A program made the position numbers and the translations under genes. Shown in pieces: positions 1 to 10,988 of a DNA stretch of 64,000 nucleotides. This DNA comes from Dryas octopetala. Its lineage: Eukaryota; Streptophyta; Magnoliopsida; Rosales; Rosaceae. How positions within the stretch are numbered: position 1 is the first letter of the stretch; each line of letters opens with the position of its first letter. The notes below the pieces were generated by a model, which saw nothing but the letters and a program-made list of their open reading frames with translations, had not been told where the DNA came from and did not search any database. The stretch spans positions 4,340,001-4,404,000 of the forward strand of contig OY992835.1 in the NCBI GenBank assembly GCA_963921425.1. The letters run 5' to 3'.

Positions 1-2210
1 CGCATGCAGAGCCATAAATAATCTGTCATACATGCGCAGAGCCGAGAATCTGTCATACGCATGCAGAGCCACAAATTATCTGTCGTACGTGCACGCAGAG
101 CGGCCCCCAAAGGGCGAAGCATCCCGACACACGGCCCAAAGCCTATATGTGCATCGTGATGGGTCCCAAAGACCTATTAAATCTGATAACCTGGAGGGTA
201 CTGCAAAGGTGGTTTGAAAACCATTTTTAATATTTCAATGCCACGCAAAATAATTTCTTAAAAATGAAAAGTCCCAATGAGATTCTCACACCTTTTGCTA
301 TCAACTCAAGGCTTTCTCAAAACTTTGAAATCAATTTCCTTTCTACAAATTCTTGTATAAATCACGTTTGAAATCGTATATCTCTATCGACTCTTAAAAC
401 CACATTTATTCGTCAATTTCGTATGAAAAATCATTTAATAAAACTTAAAAGTAAGAACATTAGTCAAACTAACGGAAATGTAAACTTTGAAAATCATAAT
501 CACTTATAACAAATTCAACCCCAAATTATTTTAACTCAAATAAAACTCGGGATAAGCAAATAAATTCAATCATAAAGTAAATAAAAATGTTTTTAAAACA
601 AAAGTCCACTCACAGTGAGAAAATCTAATGTCGATCCTCCGCCGGATCGTCGCGAACCCCGGTCGTCTCGCCTATAAAATAAACAAAAACATAGATTAGT
701 CTCGGTTCTACGACGTTTAAAAAAAAGAGTGTGTGTGGAGTCTAACGTCCCACTCGACTTCGTTCCTACGCGATTGGTTTACGATCTACACGAATTGACC
801 AATAACACTTCCACAAATGCCCCTACGGTTTCCCGGTTCAACCTAACCACAATCACTATGACTATTAACGATGACCCAATCAACCAATTATCATAAATAC
901 TCTAAAATTATGAAATATCAGTGGGGGTTTCGAAATCATAGAGGTTGCTGCCCAATGTGGCTGTTTCAAGCCCAAAACTTAACTAAATATACAAAAATTT
1001 CTCAATCTTCATATACATTCACATCTAACATCCAATTTCGGTTTTCCTAAACATGAGATTGTCCAAACCACACCAAAATTACCCCAAGACTGAGCCAATC
1101 CTCAGCAAACCCGAAATGGGTTCCAACTTGTAAATCAAACTTCCCAAACTCAAATGTCTCTAAATTATTCTAAATTTCAGGTTCTAGATGACCAATGGGT
1201 ATTTTAGGGATGTAAATCATCTCAGAAAACAAAGAGAAAAGCCATCAATTTGAAATCTACATAGGAACCCGAAATGGCCCTTCAATCCTCCAAAAATCCA
1301 ATTTCCAAATGCTCAAATTGGTCAAGACAGAGTAAGGAGAATTAAAGCCTAGAAAAAATGGAGGAAAACCCACCTGGTATGGAGGTGATTGGCGCCGGAA
1401 AACTGGTCGGAGAAGGGAGAGAAGCCGGCGACCAGTGGAGCTCTTCTGACAGCAACCGCGCGCAGGGGGTGACTGGGTTGGCTGAAGGAGTGGCCAGGAG
1501 AGATGGTCGGCGTCGGGAAGGCTCGCCGGAGGTCTCAGGTGGCCGGAATGGCCGGCGGCGTGGGTTTTTGGGTGGCTGGGTGCAGAGGTTGGGTGCGCAC
1601 AGAGAAAGGGGAGAGAGAGAAAACACGAGGAGAGAGAGAGAATAAGCTCGGGGAAGCTGGTCGGCGCTGGGGGGTGTTTGCCGGAGCCAGGGGCTGGCCG
1701 GTGATGGTGAGTGGGGGTGGCTGGGTGGTGCGCGCAGGGGAGAGGGTGCGGAGGAGAGGGAAAACCGAGAGAGAGAGTGCGGGGAGAGAGAATAAATAGA
1801 GGGAGAGAGAGTTCTAGGGAGAGAAATTTCTAGAAAAATCTAGAGAGAGAGAGGAAATCTGATTTTTAAAACCCACTTTTATAAATTTACAACATTGCCC
1901 CTCACTTTAAACGCCTATAACTTTCAAACCGTAACTCAGATCGAAGCGTGCTACGTGTCTATGAAATCGTGGGATCGAAACCTATCTAACGGACCCAAAG
2001 TCAAAATCGAAAACCCATTCATTTTAAAAGTCAACTTTTGGTCATGCTTAAATTAAAACAAAAATAAATAAATCAAAACTCTTTATTTTCCAAATAAATC
2101 TCAAAATCTTTAAAATACAATTCCACATCCTTTAAAAAACATCTCTTTAAAGAAAACATAGTTAAATAAAAATTTAAATTTCTAGTGAAAATTTGGGTCG
2201 GGTTGTTACA
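1..2210 (-). repeat. 3' LTR of the Tekay-like element (partial)
   Basis: Matches 4892-7102 almost base for base. About 0.86 kb of this LTR, corresponding to 4028-4891, lies left of the window. It ends at 2210 with TGTTACA on the plus strand (TGTAACA on the minus strand), directly next to the polypurine tract. The part around 1340-1860 is GA-rich on this strand and contains overlapping open frames on both strands that are not convincing genes. Confidence 0.9.
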
Positions 2211-2224
2211 ACCTTCCCCCCTTA
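2211..2224 (-). other. Polypurine tract of the Tekay-like element
   Basis: Plus-strand ACCTTCCCCCCTTA reads on the minus strand as an A/G-only tract ending directly at the LTR start TGTAACA. This is where plus-strand DNA priming of the element is expected. Confidence 0.8.
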
Positions 2225-2547
2225 AAAAATTTCGTCCTCGAAATTTAGTTGAAATCTTTAATTTAAGTAAATTGTAGTTGCAAACTTCTTATCGCCCATC
2301 AAATCAAACCTCCTTTCAGCAACCATATATTAAAATATGCGTGAATTTAGTAAGGATATTTAAACTTAGGAAATCGCTCCACAACGAACCTAAATAAATT
2401 TAGTAAGCCTCAAAAAGAAAAACTTGAAAATGTGGTGGAAACGGCAAACTCTAGATAAAGTTTTCAAGAATAAAATCATTACGAAGTAAATCAATTTAAA
2501 ACCTTCAAATCGTTTGAAAACCACTCTAACCCACAAATCGAGGAAGT

Positions 2548-3933
2548 TTATCTCTTATCGACAATCGAAATGAGAATACGTGACACGCAAGAGTGTGTGT
2601 GTGTGTCCCAGAGTCTATCAAAAAATATTGCATTATGCCCAAAGATGGATAACGTACCCATGATGACATCTGGTGAAGTCAAAGCGTCCTGCTGCGTCAT
2701 GGCGAAAACTCTGCCCTGGGCTTTGGGGCATCCTGGCTGACTCCTTTGCTGTCCTCCGCCTCTGCCAGCATGACTAGACTGAGCACCACTACTAGAAGTG
2801 GCAACCCCAGTTTGAACGACTCCGTGACTCTGACTCTGTGCCCCAAAAGTTTGTCCCTGATGCATGTCTGACCCTGAAGCTCTCCCATCGCCCTGTCGTA
2901 ACATCGGACAATCCCTCCGAATGTGGCCCATCTGTCCGCACTGATAACACCCAGTACTACCCTTCTGACAAGGTCCTCTATGGAATCTACCACAACTGTG
3001 ACATGGAGCATGTGAACTCCCACTAGTCTGACTCTGATGTCTACCCAAAAGTTCCATATTTCGGGCTGAACTACCCCCTGAAGGATGACTCGTGCTCTGA
3101 CTGTACCCAGATCCTCCATTGCCACCAGAACTCTGTCTGTAACCTCTGAATCCTCCACTCCCAGAAGAACTAGAGCTGAAACTACCTCTCTTGGATGGTC
3201 CCTGACTAGGGTCACCCACAAAAGTACTCTGGTGAGGGCGACGTCTCGCCTCATTCCTATTCCGCTCCGCTAAAGATCTCTCCACCCTCATGGCAGCATC
3301 CCGCAATGAACTAAAGGTGGAGTGGTTAGCTGCAGTAACCACCGTGCGGATAGAGTCTCTCAGACCCTCCTCAAATCTCGAGCATCTATCCGCCTCGTCT
3401 GCCACAAGTGCTGGGCAAAACCTGGAAAGCTCAGTGAATTTCCTCTCATACTCTGCTACTGACATAGATCCCTGTCTAAGCCTCAGGAATTCGGCCCTCT
3501 TCCCATCACAATAAAACCGCGGATAGTACTTCTCGTAAAAGACTCTCCTAAATCTATCCCAAGTGATCTCTGCCGCGGTGAGTCCTAAACGCTCGGAATC
3601 CCACCAGTGATAAGCGTCACCCACTAGCAGGAAAGTAGCCAAGACTAACTTCCGATCATCGGGGCATCCCATAACCTCGAAGATCCTCTCGAGTTGTATC
3701 ATCCACTCGTTAGCTACACTGGGATCCGAAGTACCTGAGAAATTCGAGGCCCCCAACTTACGAGCACGCTCAATGCTATACTCTCCCTCAGGAAAAGCCC
3801 TAGTGCGAACGGCAGTAGTCATCGCCTCGGCTAGCCTATCAATAGACTGCTCGAAACCTTGTGTCGTCTCATCGACACCCTCTGCTACCCTATGGTGGGT
3901 CCCCGGTGGTCGGCCACGTCGTCGAGGAGGCAT
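2548..3933 (-). CDS. gag: Gag polyprotein with start of protease, Tekay/Del-like element
   Basis: A 461-residue open frame starting MPPRRRGRPPGT. Residues about 70-210 form a Retrotrans_gag domain (motifs WMIQLERIFEVMG, GDAYHWWDSE, FYEKYYPRF, SVAEYERKFTELSRF). A Ser/Gly/Gln-rich linker follows. A CCHC zinc knuckle, CYQCGQMGHIRRDC, lies near residues 329-342. The segment GRVFAMTQQDA and the following VIMGTLSIFGHNA are the usual entry into the protease of chromovirus Gypsy elements. Gag packages the element RNA in a cytoplasmic particle and the knuckle binds nucleic acid. The start codon lies about 80 bp downstream of the primer site, in the right place for the first gene. This is an element gene, not a host gene. 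No further pol sequence follows, so the element is incomplete. Confidence 0.88.
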   Translation of the reverse strand: MPPRRRGRPPGTHHRVAEGVDETTQGFEQSIDRLAEAMTTAVRTRAFPEGEYSIERARKLGASNFSGTSDPSVANEWMIQLERIFEVMGCPDDRKLVLATFLLVGDAYHWWDSERLGLTAAEITWDRFRRVFYEKYYPRFYCDGKRAEFLRLRQGSMSVAEYERKFTELSRFCPALVADEADRCSRFEEGLRDSIRTVVTAANHSTFSSLRDAAMRVERSLAERNRNEARRRPHQSTFVGDPSQGPSKRGSFSSSSSGSGGFRGYRQSSGGNGGSGYSQSTSHPSGGSSARNMELLGRHQSQTSGSSHAPCHSCGRFHRGPCQKGSTGCYQCGQMGHIRRDCPMLRQGDGRASGSDMHQGQTFGAQSQSHGVVQTGVATSSSGAQSSHAGRGGGQQRSQPGCPKAQGRVFAMTQQDALTSPDVIMGTLSIFGHNAIFFDRLWDTHTHSCVSRILISIVDKR

Positions 3934-4012
3934 AATACCTATAAGAAAACCAAACTCTTATTAATAATGGGGATGCACATTCAGTGCAGAACTGAGGAAT
4001 CTAAAACCTAAT

Positions 4013-4024
4013 GCTCAGATACCA
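4013..4024 (-). other. Primer-binding site, tRNA-Met type, Tekay-like element
   Basis: On the minus strand TGGTATCTGAGC follows the LTR end CCTGTCA after three bases. It resembles the common plant primer site TGGTATCAGAGC, complementary to the 3' end of initiator tRNA-Met. It marks the 5' side of the internal region and fixes the LTR boundary at 4028. Confidence 0.75.
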
Positions 4025-4027
4025 AGT

Positions 4028-7000
4028 TGACAGGACCGCCCCCGGATTCCACCCTGAAACCCGGAGAGGTCCTGCGGGAATCCAAAATCAGGAAAAAATC
4101 CTACCGAAAATTCGGCAGAACCTCCCCTGAAAATGGACTAACCCAGAAATTTCAAACCTGTTAAAAAGCACTTCTATACAGCAACCACCTCTACCACAAC
4201 CAAATAGGGTCTCAGACCCAACAATTCCACAGAAATCCAACTTAAAATTTGTAGAGTGGTTATCAGAGCTACTAATCCTATTACAGTAATTATTACATTT
4301 AAGGATAGGAACTTCTAAAATGGTAATGAATCCCTACAAGATCCGGGGCAGAAAATGGATGTGATTTGCCTCGACGCGTTTGGCTCGACCTCCACCAATG
4401 CTACTACCTGGGGGACAATTTAAGACAAAACGAGAAAACGGTGAGATAGGCAGTGAGTGGACACTTAAATGGAAATGAAATCAAGTCTAAATATTTTTAA
4501 CTCTAAAACCTCACATCGCTCTTTGAACACCCCCAGTTTTAAAATCATTTTCAGGCTTAAGAGTATTGTAAAACTAAACCAAAGCACCAACTCTTTATCG
4601 AATAAAACTTCAAACATTAAAAATTCTGAGTAGTTATAAATTTAAAATAAAATATCGAAATAAAACTATATAATACATTTATAATAAAATAATTTAAACT
4701 GAAAACTTCTTTCTCAAACCACTCTCAACATACTGAAAAAAATTTATGAAACTGCTCAACTGAAAACGTCATACTTAAAAACCTTTTGCTGCCTTAAACT
4801 CATCACTTAAAATACTTAACAGTTGAAAACACACACCAGTCAGATACCCATAAAATCTGTCATACATGCGCAGAGCCGAGGATCTGTCATACGCATGCAG
4901 AGCCATAAATAATCTGTCATACATGCGCAGAGCCGAGAATCTGTCATACGCATGCAGAGCCACAAATTATCTGTCGTACGTGCACGCAGAGCGGCCCCCA
5001 AAGGGCGAAGCATCCCGACACACGGCCCAAAGCCTATATGTGCATCGTGATGGGTCCCAAAGACCTATTAAATCTGATAACCTGGAGGGTACTGCAAAGG
5101 TGGTTTGAAAACCATTTTTAATATTTCAATGCCACGCAAAATAATTTCTTAAAAATGAAAAGTCCCAATGAGATTCTCACACCTTTTGCTATCAACTCAA
5201 GGCTTTCTCAAAACTTTGAAATCAATTTCCTTTCTACAAATTCTTGTATAAATCACGTTTGAAATCGTATATCTCTATCGACTCTTAAAACCACATTTAT
5301 TCGTCAATTTCGTATGAAAAATCATTTAATAAAACTTAAAGTAAGAACATTAGTCAAACTAACGGAAATGTAAACTTTGAAAATCATAATCACTTATAAC
5401 AAATTCAACCCCAAATTATTTTAACTCAAATAAAACTCGGGATAAGCAAATAAATTCAATCATAAAGTAAATAAAAATGTTTTTAAAACAAAAGTCCACT
5501 CACAGTGAGAAAATCTAATGTCGATCCTCCGCCGGATCGTCGCGAACCCCGGTCGTCTCGCCTATAAAATAAACAAAAACATAGATTAGTCTCGGTTCTA
5601 CGACGTTTAAAAAAAAGAGTGTGTGTGGAGTCTAACGTCCCACTCGACTTCGTTCCTACGCGATTGGTTTACGATCTACACGAATTGACCAATAACACTT
5701 CCACAAATGCCCCTACGGTTTCCCGGTTCAACCTAACCACAATCACTATGACTATTAACGATGACCCAATCAACCAATTATCATAAATACTCTAAAATTA
5801 TGAAATATCAGTGGGGGTTTCGAAATCATAGAGGTTGCTGCCCAATGTGGCTGTTTCAAGCCCAAAACTTAACTAAATATACAAAAATTTCTCAATCTTC
5901 ATATACATTCACATCTAACATCCAATTTCGGTTTTCCTAAACATGAGATTGTCCAAACCACACCAAAATTACCCCAAGACTGAGCCAATCCTCAGCAAAC
6001 CCGAAATGGGTTCCAACTTGTAAATCAAACTTCCCAAACTCAAATGTCTCTAAATTATTCTAAATTTCAGGTTCTAGATGACCAATGGGTATTTTAGGGA
6101 TGTAAATCATCTCAGAAAAGCCATCAATTTGAAATCTACATAGGAACCCGAAATGGCCCTTCAATCCTCCAAAAATCCAATTTCCAAATGCTCAAATTGG
6201 TCAAGACAGAGTAAGGAGAATTAAAGCCCAGAAAAAATGGAGGAAAACCCACCTGGTATGGAGGTGATTAGCGCCGGAAAACTGGTCGGAGAAGGGAGAG
6301 AAGCCGGCGGCCAGTGGAGCTCTTCTGACAGCAACCGCGCGCAGGGGGTGACTGGGTTGGCTGAAGGAGTGGCCAGGAGAGATGGTCGGCGTCGGGAAGG
6401 CTCGCCGGAGGTCTCAGGTGGCCGGAATGGCCGGCGGCGTGGGTTTTTGGGTGGCTGGGTGCAGAGGTTGGGTGCGCACAGAGAAAGGGGAGAGAGAGAA
6501 AACACGAGGAGAGAGAGAGAATAGGCTCGGGGAAGCTGGTCGGTGCTGGGGGGTGTTTGCCGGAGCCAGGGGCTGGCCGGTGATGGTGAGTGGGGGTGGC
6601 TGGGTGGTGCGCGCAGGGGAGAGGGTGCGGAGGAGAGGGAAAACCGAGAGAGAGAGTGCGGGGAGAGAGAATAAATAGAGGGAGAGAGAGTTCTAGAGAG
6701 AGAAATTTCTAGAAAAATCTAGAGAGAGAGAGGAAATCTGATTTTTAAAACCCACTTTTATAAATTTACAACATTGCCCCTCACTTTAAACGCCTATAAC
6801 TTTCAAACCGTAACTCAGATCGAAGCGTGCTACGTGTCTATGAAATCGTGGGATCGAAACCTATCTAACGGACCCAAAGTCAAAATCAAAAACCCATTCA
6901 TTTTAAAAGTCAACTTTTGGTCATGCTTAAATTAAAACAAAAATAAATAAATCAAAACTTTAAATCAAAACTCTTTATTTTCCAAATAAATCTCAAAATC

Positions 7001-7102
7001 TTTAAAATACAATTCCACATCCTTTAAAAAACATCTCTTTAAAGAAAACATAGTTAAATAAAAATTTAAATTTCTAGTGAAAATTTGGGTCGGGTTGTTA
7101 CA
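4028..7102 (-). repeat. 5' LTR of the Tekay-like element (about 3.08 kb)
   Basis: Full LTR running, on the minus strand, from TGTAACAACCCGACC at 7102 to CCTGTCA at 4028. It is unusually long relative to the 1.8-kb internal region. It contains a short tandem array (4857-4992) and a GA-rich stretch around 6460-6730. The overlapping open frames at 6221-6524 and 6382-6678 repeat in the other LTR on both strands and look compositional rather than genic. Confidence 0.88.
4857..4992. repeat. Short tandem array in the Tekay-like LTR (27 + 30 bp alternating units)
   Basis: Two related units alternate: a 27-bp unit (CTGTCATACATGCGCAGAGC followed by a short tail) and a 30-bp unit (CTGTCATACGCATGCAGAGC followed by a longer tail). 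They give a composite period of 57 bp. About 4.5 units are present here. The partner array occupies positions 1-102 in the other LTR, cut by the window edge. Confidence 0.85.
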
Positions 7103-8580
7103 AATGAATTCAAATCCAAAGGGAAATGAGGGGTGAAATGGGAAGTCAAAGTCAGTGGTCAAGGGTCAACTATGATATGTCATTAAGTCAAATGAGCCAT
7201 GGGCCTATGGAGTGCCGAAGTCATGAGGTGGCAGCCATGCATGCATGCGCCAACCCTAGCAGCCCAAGAAGCCCATCACGTCAAGACCATGTGGCAGCCC
7301 ATGCGCACAAGTGTGACTGAAACCCTAGAGCGATGCGTGAGTCACTTAAGCCCAATGCACAAGCCCATGCCTCACAGCCCTAGGTTTCCTAACCCTAGCT
7401 TGCTGCACACCCTCATAAGCCTTGCCTCACAAGGATTTCTCCCTCACCTCTATATATACATCCTATTCTCTCATAATTTAGGGTTCCCATATTTTGCACT
7501 TTCAAAATTTTAGAGAGAGAGAGAGAGGCCGAAAGCTAGAGAGAGAGAGGAGGTTGGCGTGACAAGCAAGAGAGAGAGGGAGCCTTTGCCGCAAGCCTTA
7601 GCTCACCCTAGCCGTGAGTCCACCTGCTTGTGTGAGGTTTCCCATCTTCTCCTCTTCTTACTGCAGCCCCTCCATTGATGTTCTTTAATTTTTCTTCTAG
7701 AATTCTTATTTTCTTTTAGTTTTGTGTTTCTGATTTAATTTTAATTATGGATTGGGAGTTTATTTATGTATTTCAGATTTTATTTTCTAATTTAATTATG
7801 TAGTTTATTATTCTATCTTGCATGTTAGTTGTAGGTTGATTTTCAGATATGTCATGCTTTAACAAATAGTTTATCCGTCTCTTGATGAATTAATTTGATG
7901 TTTTCATGTATCAAATTCTCATTATTTATTTGAATCCGTCACTTTTTGTTTGCATCCTTTGACTGGCCACCTTAGGATAATTGTATCTAGTTTATTTGTT
8001 AGGTTTAGATGTGAAATAGTCAAAGACACTAATTCATAAGTAACAAGGAAATAAGAAATTGTTCTTGATAATGGCTTCGTAGGACCACTACAAGAAAATA
8101 GTCAAAGCTTGTATGTTGTATTTGTTTGACGTTCTCATGGATCTTAATGACTCTTGCATGGATAATAGTTGCCTTAAGTTTGCTTAGGGAACATGTAAGT
8201 TAACTGGTTAGGGGAGGCCTAAGAAGCTCTTAATTTATGCCTTAGGAGAACAATTGCGAGAAAGTAACTAGCCAAACCTTTTTAGCAGTCCACCTTTGAT
8301 ATATTGTGTTTGAATTGATTTGTTGTTGTATGTTTTCCTAGAGCAATTATATTAAACCTTTTTAGCAACTCTAAGTTAACTCGCAAGTGCACAAATCGCG
8401 GAGTAGCAAAGCTTGCAAATATGAGGTCGATCCCACAGGGAATTGTACTAGTGTAATGATTACTACTTAATTAAATTCAATTAAATCTACTCTAACTCAC
8501 ACATGCAAATGGGGGGTTTTGATTGGGTTTGAGACTGAGGCTAAACTAACAAATAAGTAACAAAACTTTAAAATAACAAA

Positions 8581-10964
8581 TGATGAGTGTTCATTTTACG
8601 TTATTTTATGATACTAACTCCCTAACCTAGAGTGTAAGAACTCGATACTTTGGTGTCTGTTATCTTGTTTTTGTGTTTTTAGGTCTAATGAAGCAAAAAT
8701 AGGAAATAGGAGCAAATGGAGCCGTTTTGGGACATTTCCTGGTCAAACTAGGAAACGAGCAGAAATCCTAGTCAAATGAGGATTCCTAGTCACAAGAGGA
8801 AACATCAAGCCCAAAACCATCATTGTCAAGCCAGAAATGAGAAATCCTAATTCGAGCAGGAATTCCTGGTTGAACTAGGAAACCTAATCCTACTAGGAAA
8901 AGGAGTCCTGATGAGACTAGGAGTCACTAGGGGCAATATGGTCATTATGAGAAGTTGAAATGGACAAGGAATCTTACGTCTACAAGGAATCCTAGTGGGA
9001 CTAGGAAAGGTTGGTCAAAGTCAACTCTATCAAGTCAAGGTTCCAGAAGCTTCTAGAAGGTGGTGGACATCCATGGAAATGAAGGACGAAATGGGAAGTT
9101 AAAGTCAATGGTCAAAGGTCAACTATGACATATCATCAAGTCAAATGGGCCATGGGCCTATGTGGAAGTCAATGGGAAGGTGGCAGCCCATGCATGCATG
9201 CGAATCCCATGCAAGCCCATGCGCCTAAACCTAGCAGCCCAAGTCCATCACGCCATGCAAGGTGGCAGCCCATGCACTGAAACCCTAGGGCCTATGTGCA
9301 ACCCATTCAGCCCAAGTCATGTAGCCAAGCGCAAGCTTGAAGGGAGGAAGCCCATCACGCTTACAAGGGTGTAGCAGCCCACATGTGTGTTTGGAAACCC
9401 TAGCCCAAGTCAACACACAAGGAGTCCTTATCTTGCAAGGAAGTCAAAACCCTGAAATCTGAACATCAAATTTCGACAGCAATTCTGTAATTCTCCAGAA
9501 CGAATCAGGTAGAATGCCATATATGGTTGGAAAGATACGGATGTTAGCTTCGCAGGGAATTTTACGGATTTCGATTCCGAGTTTTCTAGCTCAAGATATG
9601 GCCATTTTAGTGAAGGTAGCGCAGCAGTTCCGCGAGCTGAAAAGATGTTACTCCCAAAAAGAGCCCAAATCAGCCCAAAGCCCACTTTTGGCCGAAAATT
9701 AGAAGTCTTAAGGAGCAAGAAATTCACTTAAGCCCATGTTCTTTTAAATGAAACCCTAGCCGCACCTTGTCTTCTCCTTGCCTTCTAAGGAATCCTCACT
9801 CACCTCTATAAATATATCCTATTCTCTCATTGTTTAGGGGTTCCCATATTTTTATATTTTCAGAATTCAAAGAGAGAGGGGGAGGCCGAATTTCAGAGGG
9901 AGTGAGTGAGAGGGTGGCGCCACTTGAGGGAGAATGAGAGACCATGTGCCGCAGCCCTAGCTCACCTTTGCCGTGAGCCTCCTTGCTGCTATGTCTCTCC
10001 TCTTCTTCTCTCTTGTGCCGCTGCCACCCTCTTGTGATGTTCTTTGTTTTTCTTTTGATTCTCTTCTTTTTCTTTAGTTAATTAGTTTGTTCTTGCTTTC
10101 ATTGTGGATTTAATTATTAAATGGAAGTTAGATATTTTATTTTCTTTATTATTATGTTTTGAGTTTTTTATTGGTTTGCTAAGTTGGATGATGAAACTTT
10201 AATTGTGAGTTATGCAATGGTGACACTTGTTATTTAAGTTCGTGCATGTAGTAAATCCTTGATCTCTATTTAAATTGACTCTATTTGTTTTGCATCTTTG
10301 ACTGATCACCTTAGGTTGCATGCATCTAGATTTATGTTGTGAAACTAAACAAGCTCGAAAGGATGATAGTTTCAGTAGGCAACAAGTGGGTATCCTAAGA
10401 TAATATTCATGAGAAAAGGGATCATAGATGACATACAGTACATTAATTTGGAGCCATGCGCTATGTGTTTGTCACTCTCACAGATCGTAACTACTCTTGC
10501 ATGGGTAACAGCTGCCTTAGCTTAGAACTAGGGAACATGCAAGTTAACTGGCTAAGGAAGGCCCAAGAAGCTCTTAGTTTATGCACAGTAAGGGGAGTAA
10601 TTGCTAAAAGTGACTAGCCAAACCTTTTAGCAGACGAACTTTATTATATGCATTATCTTGAATTGCTTGGTTGTATTTCCATCAATTGGTGTGGATTCTG
10701 AATTCTTAGCATTGCAATTGTGTGTGTGTGTGTATGTGGTGTGTGTGAGTTTAACAATCTACAAACCCCCCCTGCCGTGTGTGTGTGTTTGGTGATTCTA
10801 ATTGGTAAGTTGAATTGGTTTGATGTGTATTTACCTATTCCTCGTGGGATCGACCTCGTACTTATACGCTATGCTTACATGAGCGATTCGTATACTTGCG
10901 AGCTACAACTTGGTATTCGTTTCTAAATTCCAAGTAAAACAAGTTGTACAAAAAAGGAGCAACA
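8581..10964 (+). repeat. 5' LTR of element B
   Basis: Opens TGATGAGTGTTCATTTTACG and closes GGAGCAACA. U3 holds a cluster of degenerate palindromes of the type TTCCTAGT-n-ACTAGGAA (about 8740-8960). A TATA motif lies near 9807 and the conserved U5 block (TGGGATCGACC...TTGCGAG) is at about 10846-10902. Confidence 0.88.
9807..9814 (+). promoter_or_regulatory. TATA box of element B 5' LTR
   Basis: TATAAATA within CACCTCTATAAATATATCC, followed about 55 bp downstream by a GA-rich leader. The same motif in the same LTR position recurs in the B 3' LTR (14365), E2 (near 44406), F3 (near 60577) and on the minus strand in C3 and C4. The recurrence supports a real promoter, though the transcription start is inferred. 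Confidence 0.65.
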
Positions 10965-10970
10965 AGTTTT

Positions 10971-10988
10971 TGGCGCCGTTGCCGGGGA
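10971..10988 (+). other. Primer-binding site of B, tRNA-Asp type
   Basis: TGGCGCCGTTGCCGGGGA is the exact complement of the 3' end of plant tRNA-Asp, as known for Athila and related elements. It lies six bases after the LTR end. The same site occurs on the minus strand in C4 (29498-29516) and C3 (39378-39396). Confidence 0.9.

Larger units (their letters stand above)
1..7102 (-). mobile_element. Tekay/Del-like Ty3/Gypsy LTR element, left end outside window, non-autonomous
   Basis: The stretches 1-2210 and 4892-7102 are near-identical direct repeats and form the two LTRs of a minus-strand element. Read on the minus strand the LTR opens with TGTAACAACCCGACC and closes with CCTGTCA, which is usual for the Tekay/Del chromovirus lineage. 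The internal part (2211-4027) has a PPT at its left end, a tRNA-Met-type PBS at its right end, and one gag gene with the beginning of a protease. There is no room for reverse transcriptase or integrase, so this is an incomplete, probably non-autonomous copy. The LTR pair differs by roughly eight substitutions over 2.2 kb by eye, so insertion was recent. The right flank AATGA (7103-7107) is the expected target duplication; its partner lies outside the window. It appears to sit inside the outer E1 LTR. Confidence 0.85.

Noticed and set aside
1342-1799. Three overlapping open frames in the Tekay-like LTR (again at 6221-6678)
   Set aside because: Occupy both strands of one GA/CT-rich stretch and are low-complexity; better explained by composition.
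10715-10790. GT/TG microsatellites as functional features (also near 15279, 45487, 50521 and 54487)
   Set aside because: Simple repeats at matching places in LTR copies, with variable length; nothing beyond slippage is supported.
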